Shown here in pieces: positions 53,712 through 62,466 of a stretch of DNA of 64,000 nt. Under the pieces are notes generated by a model. That model saw nothing but the letters and a program-made list of their open reading frames with translations, was not told the DNA's origin and did no database searches. The position numbers and the translations under genes were made by a program. Each line of letters begins with the position of its first letter. Within the stretch, counting starts at the first letter, position 1. The DNA is from JAUIAI01 sp041396585 (GTDB lineage: Bacteria; Pseudomonadota; Gammaproteobacteria; Burkholderiales; Burkholderiaceae_E). The DNA lies in assembly GCA_041396585.1 (NCBI GenBank), contig JAWKYG010000004.1, positions 248,001 through 312,000 on the forward strand. The letters are read 5' to 3'.

Positions 53712-53734
53712 TCATGTGCCATGGCGTGACATGA
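53712..53734. promoter_or_regulatory. imperfect palindrome after the methyltransferase gene
   Basis: Arms TCATGT and ACATGA flank a perfect GCCATGGC palindrome plus a three-base GTG. It is 20 bp past the methyltransferase stop and about 140 bp before the alkaline phosphatase start. There is no T-run, so an operator is more likely than a terminator. It is not a Pho box (no tandem CTGTCAT). Confidence 0.35.
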
Positions 53735-53875
53735 GATGACCACGGCCAGGTGACGGACGCGCAGCGGCATCGCTCGCGTCCGTGAAGGACCCGGCCCGAT
53801 CAGCGTCGCCGGCTGCCACGAAATCGTCACACGAGAACTCTATTGTCGCGTCCGTCCAGCCGCGAAGGAGTGATC

Positions 53876-55471
53876 ATGTCTCTCAATGTTCGATTGGCGG
53901 GCCTGTGTTCCGCAGGCCTGCTGGTGGCGCCGTTCGGCCACGCCCAGGTACTACCGCATCATCAGACCCAAGACGCTTTCTATCAACAGGCGCAGGCGCG
54001 CATGGCCGCGCAGATGGCCCGCACCCCCTTTGGCAGCGCCCGTAATGTGATCCTGTTCATCGGCGACGGCATGGGGATATCCACCCTGACTGCCGCGCGC
54101 ATTCTCAAGGGCCAGCTCGAGGGCGGCAGCGGCGAAGAGTACGAGCTGTCGTTCGAGAAGTTCCCGTACAGCGCGTTCTCCAAGACCTACAGTGCCAATC
54201 AGCAGACACCCGATTCGGCACCCACGGCGACCGCGATGGTCACCGGGGTCAAGACCAATGATGGCGTGCTCGGACTGGATTCGAACGCGGTTCGCGGCGA
54301 ATGCAAATCAACATTCGGCAACGAACTGGTGACCGCGCTCGAGCTGGCCGAGATTCGTGGCCAGTCCACCGGCATCGTCTCCACCGCCCGCATCACGCAC
54401 GCCACCCCCGCGGCCACCTATGCGAAGTCGGTCGAACGCGATTGGGAGGACATCTCCGACATGCCGGATGACGCGATCGCCGACGGCTGCAAAGACATTG
54501 CCGATCAGCTGATCAACTTCGAGGACTATCTCGAGCGGCGCTTCGAGAACATCGATGTCAATGGCATCGAGGTGGTCATGGGCGGTGGCCGACGCCACTT
54601 CCTGCCCAAGGATGCGGCGTTCAACAGTGGTGACGAGGTGAGCGCGGTCGAGGGCGACCGCACCGACGGGCGCAACCTGGTAGCCGAATGGCAGGCGAGG
54701 TATCCGGATGGTGTCTATGTCAAAGACCTCGCGGAATTCTTCGCGGCCGATGCCAGCAAGGTAAACCGACTGTTCGGCCTGTTCAACGAATCGCACATGC
54801 AGTACATGGCCGACAACAAGAATGACCGCCTCGGCGAGCCTTCTCTGGCCACGATGACCGGCAAGGCGATCGATATCCTGAGCAAGAACGCGCGTGGCTT
54901 CTTTCTGATGGTCGAAGCGGGCCGCATCGACCATGCCCACCATGCCGGCAATGCCTATGGCGCGCTCACCGACACGATCGAACTGGCGCGCGCTGTGCAG
55001 GCCGCGGTCGACAAGACCAAGGTCGAAGACACGCTGATCATCGTCACTGCCGATCACAGCCACGTGTTCACGATTGCCGGCTATCCGAAGCGCGGCAATC
55101 CGATCCTGGGCAAGGTGGTGCAGCCGGGCAAGAGCGAGCCGAGCCTGGCAGCCGACGGCCTGCCCTACACCACGGTCGGCTACAACAACGGGATGGGCTT
55201 TCGCGACCTGGGCAGTGAGACCGACTCGGACGCAGGCTACGAGGCCAATGGCGGGCTGCCCGATCCGGGCCGCAAGGATCTGACCGGCATCAACACAGAA
55301 GCGCCCGGCTACCACCAGGAGACCCTGGTTCCGCTGAGCTCGGAAACCCACGCCGGGGAAGACGTGTCGATCCATGCGCGTGGCCCAGGAGCACACCTGG
55401 TCAGCGGTGTGATGGAGCAAAGCGCCATCTTCAACGTGATCCAGCGTGCCACCGGCCTGATCGCCGACTGA
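53876..55471 (+). CDS. alkaline phosphatase, exported
   Basis: A 531-aa PhoA-superfamily phosphomonoesterase. Signal peptide about 1-23 (ends GHA). The nucleophile is Ser114 in PDSAPTATAM, metal residues follow in FIGDGMG (Asp64), ITHATPAATYAKS and VEAGRIDHAHHAGNAY, and ADHSHVFT supplies the last ligands, so the two-zinc/one-magnesium site looks complete. ATG 53876 has AAGGAG upstream. It cleaves phosphate from organic esters in the periplasm. A close paralogue follows 40 bp downstream. No Pho box is visible upstream, so phosphate regulation is unproven. Confidence 0.95.
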   Translation: MSLNVRLAGLCSAGLLVAPFGHAQVLPHHQTQDAFYQQAQARMAAQMARTPFGSARNVILFIGDGMGISTLTAARILKGQLEGGSGEEYELSFEKFPYSAFSKTYSANQQTPDSAPTATAMVTGVKTNDGVLGLDSNAVRGECKSTFGNELVTALELAEIRGQSTGIVSTARITHATPAATYAKSVERDWEDISDMPDDAIADGCKDIADQLINFEDYLERRFENIDVNGIEVVMGGGRRHFLPKDAAFNSGDEVSAVEGDRTDGRNLVAEWQARYPDGVYVKDLAEFFAADASKVNRLFGLFNESHMQYMADNKNDRLGEPSLATMTGKAIDILSKNARGFFLMVEAGRIDHAHHAGNAYGALTDTIELARAVQAAVDKTKVEDTLIIVTADHSHVFTIAGYPKRGNPILGKVVQPGKSEPSLAADGLPYTTVGYNNGMGFRDLGSETDSDAGYEANGGLPDPGRKDLTGINTEAPGYHQETLVPLSSETHAGEDVSIHARGPGAHLVSGVMEQSAIFNVIQRATGLIAD

Positions 55472-55511
55472 AGCCGCTCCAGCCACGTATTCGAATCGTT
55501 CAGGAACTCAG

Positions 55512-57206
55512 ATGAAAGTATTCACCTATCACCGGATGGCGGCATCGGTTGCGATCGCCGCAACGCTCGCCGGCTGTGCCGGCGGCGACGACAGCACCCC
55601 TGCCGCGAACGGCAATAACACCGTGGCCAGCGACAGCACGTCACGCACCGAGCTTTCCGCCGCGGATGTCCCCACCACGGTCCAGAGTACCGACTACCGC
55701 GCCGGCGCGGCGGCGGTCCTGGCCACCGAGAACGCGCTGGCCAATGCCACCGACCGCATCGGCGCCGCCAAGAACATCATCCTGTTCGTCGGCGATGGCA
55801 TGGGTGTGTCCACGGTCACTGCCGCCCGCATTCTCGAAGGCCAGATGCGCGGCGTGGATGGCGAATCCAACCAGCTCGCCTGGGACCGCTTCCCCTTCGC
55901 CGCGCTGTCCAAAACCTATAGCGCGAATCAGCAGACGCCGGACTCGGCGCCCACCGCGACCGCAATGGTCACGGGCACCAAGACCAACGACGGCGTCCTC
56001 GGTGTGAGCCAGCAGGTCAGGCGCGGCGATTGCGCAAGCACCTTCGGTCACGAACTGGTCACCGCGCTCGAACTGGCGGAACTCGCCGGTCGGGCCACCG
56101 GAGTGGTTTCCACGGCGCGCATCACCCATGCGACGCCGGCGGCCACCTACGCCAAGTCGGTCGAACGGGATTGGGAGGACATCTCCGACATGCCCGCCGA
56201 CGCCATCGCGGCGGGCTGCAAAGACATTGCCGACCAGCTGGTGCACTTCGAGCAAAACCTCGAGGCGCGATTCCCGGGCGCCAATGTCGACGGCATCGAG
56301 GTGGTCATGGGCGGTGGCCGGCGCCATTTCCTGCCCAAGGATGCGGCGTTCAACAGCGGCGACGAGATCAGTGCGGTCGAAGGCGACCGCACCGACGGCC
56401 GCAACCTGGTGGCCGAGTGGCGTGCCATGTACCCGGCCGGGCAGTATGTGCAGAACAAGGCCGGGTTCGACGCGCTCGGCGATGGCGCCACCCGCGTCTT
56501 CGGTCTGTTCAATGAGTCCCACATGCAGTACCACAAAGACATCGCGAAAGATCGCCAGGGTGAGCCGACACTCAGCGAGATGACCGCCAAGGCCATCGAT
56601 GTTCTCGCCAGGAACGAAAAGGGCTACTTCATGATGGTGGAGTCGGGTCGGATCGACCACGGCCACCATGGCGGCAGCGCCTACTCCGCCCTGACCGACA
56701 CGATCGAGTTTGCCCATGCGGTGCAGGCGGCGGTCGAGAAAACGGATCGGCCGACACCCTGATCATCGTCACCGCCGACCACAGCCATGTGTTCACGATC
56801 GCCGGCTATCCGAAACGGCAGCCCGATACTGGGCAAGGTGGTGCAACCCGGCAAGACCGATCCGCGTCTCTGGCCGCCGACGGCAAGCCCCTACACCACG
56901 CTGGGCTACACCAACGGGCTGGGCTTTGCCGATCTCGGCAGCGAAACGGACGCGGATGTTCGCTACGAGACGGCAGGCGATAACCGTCGCATCGATCTCA
57001 CCTTGATCGACACGACGGCCCCGGGCTTTCACCAGGAGGCGCTGGTGCCGCTGTCGTCGGAAACCCATGCGGGAGAGGATGTCGGCATTTATGCCCGCGG
57101 GCCGGGCGCCCGTCTGTTCAGCGGCACGATGGAGCAGCACATGATCTTCCATGTGATGAACCGAATGGGCAATCTGGAAGGCGCGGCCGGTGCCGCGCTG
57201 AACTGA
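55512..57206 (+). CDS. alkaline phosphatase, lipoprotein paralogue, frame broken
   Basis: Tandem paralogue of the preceding phosphatase, sharing long identical blocks (TYSANQQTPDSAPTATAMVTG, RDWEDISDMP, GGGRRHFLPKDAAFNSGDE). It differs in having a lipobox LAGC (Cys22) followed by a 50-residue Ser/Thr/Ala linker, so it would be tethered to the outer membrane while the first copy is soluble. The frame breaks in a cluster: one base missing near 56752 and 56818, then two and one extra near 56871 and 56890, which restore the frame. Catalytic blocks up to GRIDHGHHGG are intact. Restored length is about 565 aa. Confidence 0.85.
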
Positions 57207-57228
57207 TCCGACGAAACCCGAGTCAGGA

Positions 57229-57256
57229 AACGGGCGAGAGGCAACCCTCGCCCGTT
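57229..57256 (+). terminator. hairpin after the phosphatase pair
   Basis: Perfect 10-bp stem AACGGGCGAG / CTCGCCCGTT around an 8-base loop, 23 bp after the phosphatase stop and 11 bp before the next gene. There is no T-run, so it may be a weak or Rho-assisted terminator or an mRNA stabiliser. Confidence 0.5.
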
Positions 57257-57267
57257 CACACTATCCA

Positions 57268-58146
57268 ATGAAGAACACGACACTGATTACGCTGATTCTG
57301 GCCTCTCTGTCCCATGCGATCCCTGTCCCGGCACACGCCGGTGAGTGCGAGCGGCGAGCGGCCAGCGTCGGCGCGGAGTATGAAATCCACACCCACCATG
57401 GCAATGATGGTGAGGATGCCCAGAGCCGGCTCCGATTCTGGCGCCTGGGCCAGACCGTGGTGCATGAATACCCGATCGCCGGCATCGCCGACGTCTGGTT
57501 CCGCACGGCCGACGGCCGACTGAAGACCACGCGCTACTTCGACGAAGCCAGGCGAGCCATCGAGTACCAGCCCGGTGATCTCAATCGGGGACGCGGTCTG
57601 CGCAACTGGAGCGTCAAGAATCAGTTGGTCTCCGAAAGCATGATCGAAGCGCTGCGAACTCAAGGCAAGAAGCCGGCGCAACAGCCTTCGGCGCGGCCGG
57701 TGGCCGGCGCGGAGCCTTCGACAGACAGGACCGCGGGCTTTGGCGCGTCGGATGGCGCGCCCGCCCCTTGTCGCCGCATCGAGTGGTTGAGCGGTGAAGT
57801 CAACGGCCAGATGCTCCAGATCGCATGGTTGCCCGAATTGCGTATTCCATTCTCGCTATCGGCATCTGTCGCGGGCGAGACACGCCTCGAATGGACGCTG
57901 ACCCGGCTCGTCGACCAAGGCAATGATGAGATCGTCATGCGCCAGCAGGAGCGTGGCCGCTTCAAGGAAATCGACTTCGGTGACATTGGCGACGACGAAA
58001 CGGACCCCTTCTTCGCCAGGCTGATTCACATGGGTTTCGTCCAGCACGGCCACGGCGGCTTTTATGACAGCCAGGGGCATGCGGCAGACGGTGACGCCCA
58101 TGGCAGCTCCGCCCGTGTCGAACACGGCGGCCCGCAGCGTCACTGA
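57268..58146 (+). CDS. secreted protein of unknown function
   Basis: A 292-aa protein with signal peptide (about 1-22, ending AHA). The mature part is rich in charged and aromatic residues (FWRLGQTVVHEYPIAG, RYFDEARRAIEYQPGD), then a proline/alanine linker (150-175) and a second strand-rich domain (WLPELRIPFSLSASVAGETRLEWTL) ending in histidine-rich segments (HGHGGFYDSQGHAADGD). I do not recognise a family. It follows two phosphatases and shares their strand; a phosphate-ester-binding or metal-binding role is speculative. Confidence 0.7.
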   Translation: MKNTTLITLILASLSHAIPVPAHAGECERRAASVGAEYEIHTHHGNDGEDAQSRLRFWRLGQTVVHEYPIAGIADVWFRTADGRLKTTRYFDEARRAIEYQPGDLNRGRGLRNWSVKNQLVSESMIEALRTQGKKPAQQPSARPVAGAEPSTDRTAGFGASDGAPAPCRRIEWLSGEVNGQMLQIAWLPELRIPFSLSASVAGETRLEWTLTRLVDQGNDEIVMRQQERGRFKEIDFGDIGDDETDPFFARLIHMGFVQHGHGGFYDSQGHAADGDAHGSSARVEHGGPQRH

Positions 58147-58368
58147 CGGCGCAGCCCCGATTTCATCCCCGGAAATCCGTTCCCGCCGCGCGGCGCGGTC
58201 TGTCGCACTACTTCACACGGCGGGGCTCGGCGGCAGCTGACAGAGCCCACACGGCGCGCGGCCTTCGCGCAAGAATCCGCCCGCGCACGACCGCGCTTCG
58301 CGACGCTTCCCGGTGCGACGCAGCATACGCTCGTACAATTGGCCGATGCCACTCACAGGGGGATGTTG

Positions 58369-59158
58369 ATGGGTTTTCTGGCCGGAAAGAAGATTCGTCC
58401 TGGTGTCCTGAGCAACCGCTCGATCGCCTACGGCGTGGCCCGCGCATGCCATGCGCAGGGAGCCGGAACTTGCGCTGACATTCCAGAACGAGCGCTTCGA
58501 AAATCGCGTTAAAGGGTTCGCCAAAGAGTTCGGCAGCGATATCGTTCTGCCATGCGATGTTGCCGACGATGCTCAGATCACCGCGTTGTTCGCGAGCCTG
58601 CAAGAGCGCTGGGATGGCCTGGATGGTCTGGTACACGCGATCGCATTCGCCCCCCAGCAGGCGCTCGAGGGAGACTTCCTGGACGGGATTTCGCGCGAGG
58701 CGTTCCGGATCGCGCACGAGGTCAGCGCATACAGCTTCCCGGCACTGGCCAAGGCCGCCCGGCCGATGATGCAGGGGCGGGCCGGCTCGCTGGTCACGCT
58801 CAGCTACCTGGGCGCAACACGCACCATGCCCAACTACAACACGATGGGTCTCGCCAAGGCCAGCCTCGAAGCCGCAACCCGGTACATGGCGCTTTCGCTC
58901 GGGCCCGAAGGCATTCGGGCAAACGCTGTCTCGGCGGGCCCGATCAAGACCCTGGCGGCATCGGGCATCGGCGACTTCTCGAAGCTGCTCGCCTATAACG
59001 AGCGCAATGCACCCTTACGTCGCAATGTCACGATCGACGAAGTGGGTAACGCGGTCGCCTTCCTGCTTTCCGATCTGTCCAGCGGGATCACCGGCGAGGT
59101 GATGTTCGTCGACTGCGGCTTCAACACCACCGCGCTCGGCAACCCACAGATCAACTGA
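58369..59158 (+). CDS. fabI: enoyl-[acyl-carrier-protein] reductase [NADH], frame broken
   Basis: The fatty-acid synthesis enoyl reductase. The frame from ATG 58369 reads GFLAGKKI, VLSNRSIAYGVARACHAQGA, the FabI opening, then shifts near 58465, where one extra G precedes ELALTFQNERFE, and runs to 59158. The catalytic Tyr-x6-Lys is in NYNTMGLAKAS, and AGPIKTLAASGI and FLLSDLSSGITGE are typical of FabI. The segment near 58396 is also one residue shorter than homologues. FabI is normally essential, so a true null is unlikely. A -10 TACAAT lies about 30 bp upstream. Confidence 0.92.
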
Positions 59159-59201
59159 GCGGAATCCTGAAGCGGGCCGAGCCGGGCCCTGCCGGCCGCG
59201 A

Positions 59202-60440
59202 TCAGATCGGATCAGGCAGGGCTGACCCCGACGGGGTCAGCAAGTGCCGGACCAGCTCTGCCACGCTGCGGATCTGATCACCAAACGGCAGCGCAGCCGC
59301 CCCCCGGAAATAGAGCCCTCGCTGGGCGTCGCCGTCCAGCGCATGACCAAGTTGCTGGTCAATGCAGAACTGACCGATGTCTGCCTTGCCGTCTCGCAGG
59401 CCGCAATGCTGCAGGCAATCGAACGACATGTTGCACTTGGACTTGGCATGCGCGCGCGCCTGCAACGTGGGCAGGATGCGCAGGTACTTGTCCAACCACG
59501 GCGTGCGTACCGCGCGCGCCGGCAGACCTGCCACACTGACAAACTCCACCATATCCTGCGGCCGGGCCTGTGCCAGAACCTGTTTGAAACCGGTGGCCGC
59601 GTCGCATTCCTCCGTGACCGCAAAGGCGGTGCCAAGCTGCACCGCCGCCGCGCCCAGGGCCTGCAGTGCCACGATCTGCGCATGACTGTTGATGCCACCG
59701 GCGGCGATCAACGGAATCGATCGACCCAGACCGGCCTTCTCGAAGGCCGCCAACACCTCGGGGATGACGACATCGAAGTCGAACCGGGCGTCATTGAGAT
59801 CGGAGAGCCTGGCCGCACCGAGGTGACCGCCGGCCAGACGCGGGTGTTCGATGACAATGGCATCGGGCAGGCGCCCCTTCTTTTCCCACTTGCGAACCAG
59901 CAACTGCACGCCTCTGGCGTCCGACAGGATGGGAATCAACGCCACGCCCGGATGATCCCGGGCCAGCTCGGGCAGATCGAGCGGCAGACCGGCGCCCACC
60001 ACCAGGGCATCGGCACCGCTTTCCAGAGCCTGGCGCACATAGCCTTCGTACGCGCTGAGTGCCCGCATGATGTTTACCGCGATCAGGCCATGCCCGCCCG
60101 CGGCACGGCGGGCGCGCTTGATTTCCCGATCCAGGGCCGTGAGATTTGCGGCATCGATCCGTTGGCGTGCGTCGGGCTCTTTGTCCAGATGCCGGGTTTG
60201 GGCCATCAGATCATCATGGTGACGCCGCAAGTCCACCGAGGAGATCGTACCCACGCCCCCGATCCTGGCAACCGCAGACGCCAATCGCGAGGCCGAGACG
60301 CCGACCCCCATGCCGCCCTGCACGATCGGTAGCAGGGTTCGGCCTTTCAGGTGGAGAGGACGCAGACCCGCAGCCTTGGCGCGGGCCAGCCAATCGGTGA
60401 CGGACGCGGGATCTACCGAGTGAGGATCGCTCTGCATCAT
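59202..60440 (-). CDS. nitronate-monooxygenase/2-nitropropane-dioxygenase-family flavoprotein
   Basis: A 412-aa FMN-dependent TIM-barrel protein of the NMO/FabK superfamily. QGGMGVGVSASRLASAVARIGG is the classic N-terminal FMN block, GHLGA carries the catalytic His position, and AAGGINSHAQIVALQALGAAAVQLGTAF the phosphate-binding end. The C-terminal region has an extra cysteine-rich segment (CNMSFDCLQHCGLRDGKADIGQFC) that suggests a metal or disulfide site. It is convergent with fabI. Both FabI and a FabK-like protein in tandem is notable, though most members of this class act on nitronates. Confidence 0.9.
   Translation of the reverse strand: MMQSDPHSVDPASVTDWLARAKAAGLRPLHLKGRTLLPIVQGGMGVGVSASRLASAVARIGGVGTISSVDLRRHHDDLMAQTRHLDKEPDARQRIDAANLTALDREIKRARRAAGGHGLIAVNIMRALSAYEGYVRQALESGADALVVGAGLPLDLPELARDHPGVALIPILSDARGVQLLVRKWEKKGRLPDAIVIEHPRLAGGHLGAARLSDLNDARFDFDVVIPEVLAAFEKAGLGRSIPLIAAGGINSHAQIVALQALGAAAVQLGTAFAVTEECDAATGFKQVLAQARPQDMVEFVSVAGLPARAVRTPWLDKYLRILPTLQARAHAKSKCNMSFDCLQHCGLRDGKADIGQFCIDQQLGHALDGDAQRGLYFRGAAALPFGDQIRSVAELVRHLLTPSGSALPDPI
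59221..59241. terminator. perfect hairpin in the convergent fabI/flavoprotein end
   Basis: Stem GCTGACCCC / GGGGTCAGC, nine perfect pairs, loop GAC, inside the last codons of the minus-strand flavoprotein gene and about 60 bp past the fabI stop. It has no T-run on either strand; it could act as a bidirectional transcription stop between convergent genes or be coincidental coding. Confidence 0.4.
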
Positions 60441-60534
60441 GGTTCATGGGCAACTGAAAGGCGCAGGCACCGTATCGCCGCCTGCGGGGACGCCATGCTA
60501 TGGGTAGCCAGCCTGGCGCCGGCCGTGGCGAATA

Positions 60535-60565
60535 ACTATAGGAGGCCCCCCAGGCATTGCAATGC
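60535..60565 (-). promoter_or_regulatory. promoter of the flavoprotein gene with overlapping palindrome
   Basis: On the minus strand, -35 TTGCAA (60557-60562), 16-bp spacer and -10 TATAGT (60535-60540), about 95 bp before the ATG at 60440. The -35 sits exactly inside the perfect 12-bp palindrome GCATTGCAATGC (60554-60565), an arrangement that would let a dimeric regulator block RNA polymerase. Confidence 0.6.
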
Positions 60566-60700
60566 TTCAGTCGCACGACTTTGTCCTCGGTCAAGCTCCT
60601 GGCGCAATTTTGGCCGTTCGCACGACGAACACAGGATCGAGGCGCGCCGATGTCCGGGCGTGGTGTCGATGGATACGCGCACCAAGAAGATCGATCGCGC

Positions 60701-61627
60701 TCAACCGATCAGCGCCCGCACATGCGCAACCGTACTGCGACCGAGCGCATCCAGGTCATACCCACCCTCGAGCATCGAAACCACCCGTCCGTGGCCCTGC
60801 TCTTTTGCCACCGAGACCAGCGATTCGGTCAGGTAGGCGTAGTCATCCTCATGCCACTCCAACCCGGCGAGCGGATCATCGGCATGTGCATCGAAGCCGG
60901 CCGAGATCAGCAACAACTGCGGCGCAAACTCACGCAATGCCGGCAGCCACACCTTGTCGCAAGCCTCGCGGACCGCACGCCCGTCGCTGCCACCGGGCAG
61001 ACCCACGTTGTGAATGTTCGGCGCACGCGGTGTCTCCCCCCACCCCGGGTAGATTCCGTGCTGGAAACTGCCCACCATCAGGAAACGATCATCCCCGGCC
61101 AGCAGATCCTCGGTGCCGTTGCCGTGGTGAACATCGAAATCGATCACGGCAACCCGCGGCAGCCCGAGAGCATCCGTGGCATGGCGTGCCGCAATCGACA
61201 CATTGCCCAGGAAGCAGAACCCCATCGGACGATCGCGTTCGGCATGATGACCTGGCGGACGCACGCAGCAGAACGCGCGATCGAATTCGCCCGACAAAAC
61301 CTTCTCGACGGCCAGCACACCTGCGCCGGCCGCATGCTGGATCGCATCCCAGGTCTGCGGACACATCGAGGTGTCCGAGTCCAGCATGGCCAGGCCCTCG
61401 TCGGGCGAGGCCTCGATGAGCAGATCGAGCAACGCTTCCGGGTGCAGGCGCAGCGCCTGCTCGCGGGTGACCTTCGGTGCGAGCAGCGGGGTCATCCGCT
61501 GTGTCAATCCGGCCGCAGCAAGCGCACGCTCGATCGCCTCGACACGTGCCGGGCGCTCCGGGTGGCCCGGGCCCATATCGTGATCGAGCGAACTGGGATG
61601 ATGGATGTAGGCGGTGCGGCTCGGCAT
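60701..61627 (-). CDS. histone deacetylase-family hydrolase
   Basis: A 308-aa zinc hydrolase of the arginase/deacetylase fold. VRPPGHHAERDRPMGFC, VAVIDFDVHHGNGTEDLL and SAGFDAHADDPLAG provide the zinc ligands and the paired histidines of the charge-relay system. Bacterial members are acetylpolyamine amidohydrolases or act on acetylated metabolites rather than histones. ATG 61627 follows directly on the upstream pseudouridine synthase stop region. Substrate unresolved. Confidence 0.95.
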   Translation of the reverse strand: MPSRTAYIHHPSSLDHDMGPGHPERPARVEAIERALAAAGLTQRMTPLLAPKVTREQALRLHPEALLDLLIEASPDEGLAMLDSDTSMCPQTWDAIQHAAGAGVLAVEKVLSGEFDRAFCCVRPPGHHAERDRPMGFCFLGNVSIAARHATDALGLPRVAVIDFDVHHGNGTEDLLAGDDRFLMVGSFQHGIYPGWGETPRAPNIHNVGLPGGSDGRAVREACDKVWLPALREFAPQLLLISAGFDAHADDPLAGLEWHEDDYAYLTESLVSVAKEQGHGRVVSMLEGGYDLDALGRSTVAHVRALIG

Positions 61628-61647
61628 GGTCGGAATCGCTGTGCTGC

Positions 61648-62391
61648 TCAGAATTTTTCGTCCGGACGCAGATAGCGCCAGCGCCCCATCGGCAGCCGGC
61701 CCAGCACGACACTGCCGATCCGTACCCGCCGCAGTGCCGTCACGCGCAGGCCGACAAGCTCGCACATCCGGCGGATCTGTCGCTTGCGGCCCTCGCGCAG
61801 CACGAATCGCAACTGCTGCTCGTTCTGCCAGGAGACCCTGGCCGGACGCAGCACGACGCCATCGAGCGTGAGCCCGTGGTTCAAGCGCGCCAGGCCATCG
61901 GGCGCGAGGCTGCCCTCGACCCGGACCAGATACTCCTTCTCCACCGCGCCGTCGCCACCAATCAGCCGCTTGGCCACCCTGCCATCCTGGGTGAGCACCA
62001 GCAGCCCCGTGGAGTCGATGTCGAGCCGGCCCGCGGGTGCGAGGCCGCGCAACTGACCGCGTTCGAAGCGCATTGGCAGCCGGTCTTCTTCCCAGCGATT
62101 CTCGGGGCGAACCAGCACCACGGCCGGTTCGTGACCCTCCTCGGCCTGGCCCGAAACATAGCCGATGGGCTTGTTCAGCAGGATGGTCACGCGCTGCGCC
62201 TGATGACGTCGCGCGGCCTCATCGATCTCGATCCTTGCGTCACGTGCAACCCGCACACCCAGCGTATCGACTCGCAGGCCGTTCACGCGCACCCAGCCGT
62301 TCGCGATCCATTCGTCGGCCTCACGGCGCGAGCACAGGCCAAGCTCGCTCATGCGCTTGGACAATCGAGGCTGGAGTTCTTCAGAGGTCAT
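61648..62391 (-). CDS. pseudouridine synthase, RsuA/RluB/RluF family
   Basis: A 247-aa RNA-modifying enzyme: an N-terminal S4 RNA-binding domain (LSKRMSELGLCSRREADEWI, about 10-70) and the catalytic domain with Asp in AGRLDIDSTGLLVLTQDG, plus the C-terminal LREGRKRQIRRMCELVGL loop. The S4 domain and length fit RluF/RluB-like synthases that modify 23S rRNA; the target cannot be fixed here. ATG 62391 is preferred to GTG 62406. It is separated by 20 bp from the deacetylase-family gene and shares its strand. Confidence 0.93.
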   Translation of the reverse strand: MTSEELQPRLSKRMSELGLCSRREADEWIANGWVRVNGLRVDTLGVRVARDARIEIDEAARRHQAQRVTILLNKPIGYVSGQAEEGHEPAVVLVRPENRWEEDRLPMRFERGQLRGLAPAGRLDIDSTGLLVLTQDGRVAKRLIGGDGAVEKEYLVRVEGSLAPDGLARLNHGLTLDGVVLRPARVSWQNEQQLRFVLREGRKRQIRRMCELVGLRVTALRRVRIGSVVLGRLPMGRWRYLRPDEKF

Positions 62392-62466
62392 CGGCACAGG
62401 GCGCACGGAGAAACACGTCGATTATGCCAACCGGTGCGTTTGGCCGATGAATCCGATCGTGGCGCG

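Noticed and set aside
53700..53875. A Pho box upstream of the alkaline phosphatases
   Set aside because: I found no tandem CTGTCAT-like repeats at the right spacing; only the 53712-53734 palindrome and weak promoter-like hexamers.
60701..61627. Histone deacetylase in the literal sense
   Set aside because: Bacterial members of this family act on acetylated polyamines or metabolites; no histone or chromatin protein is implied.
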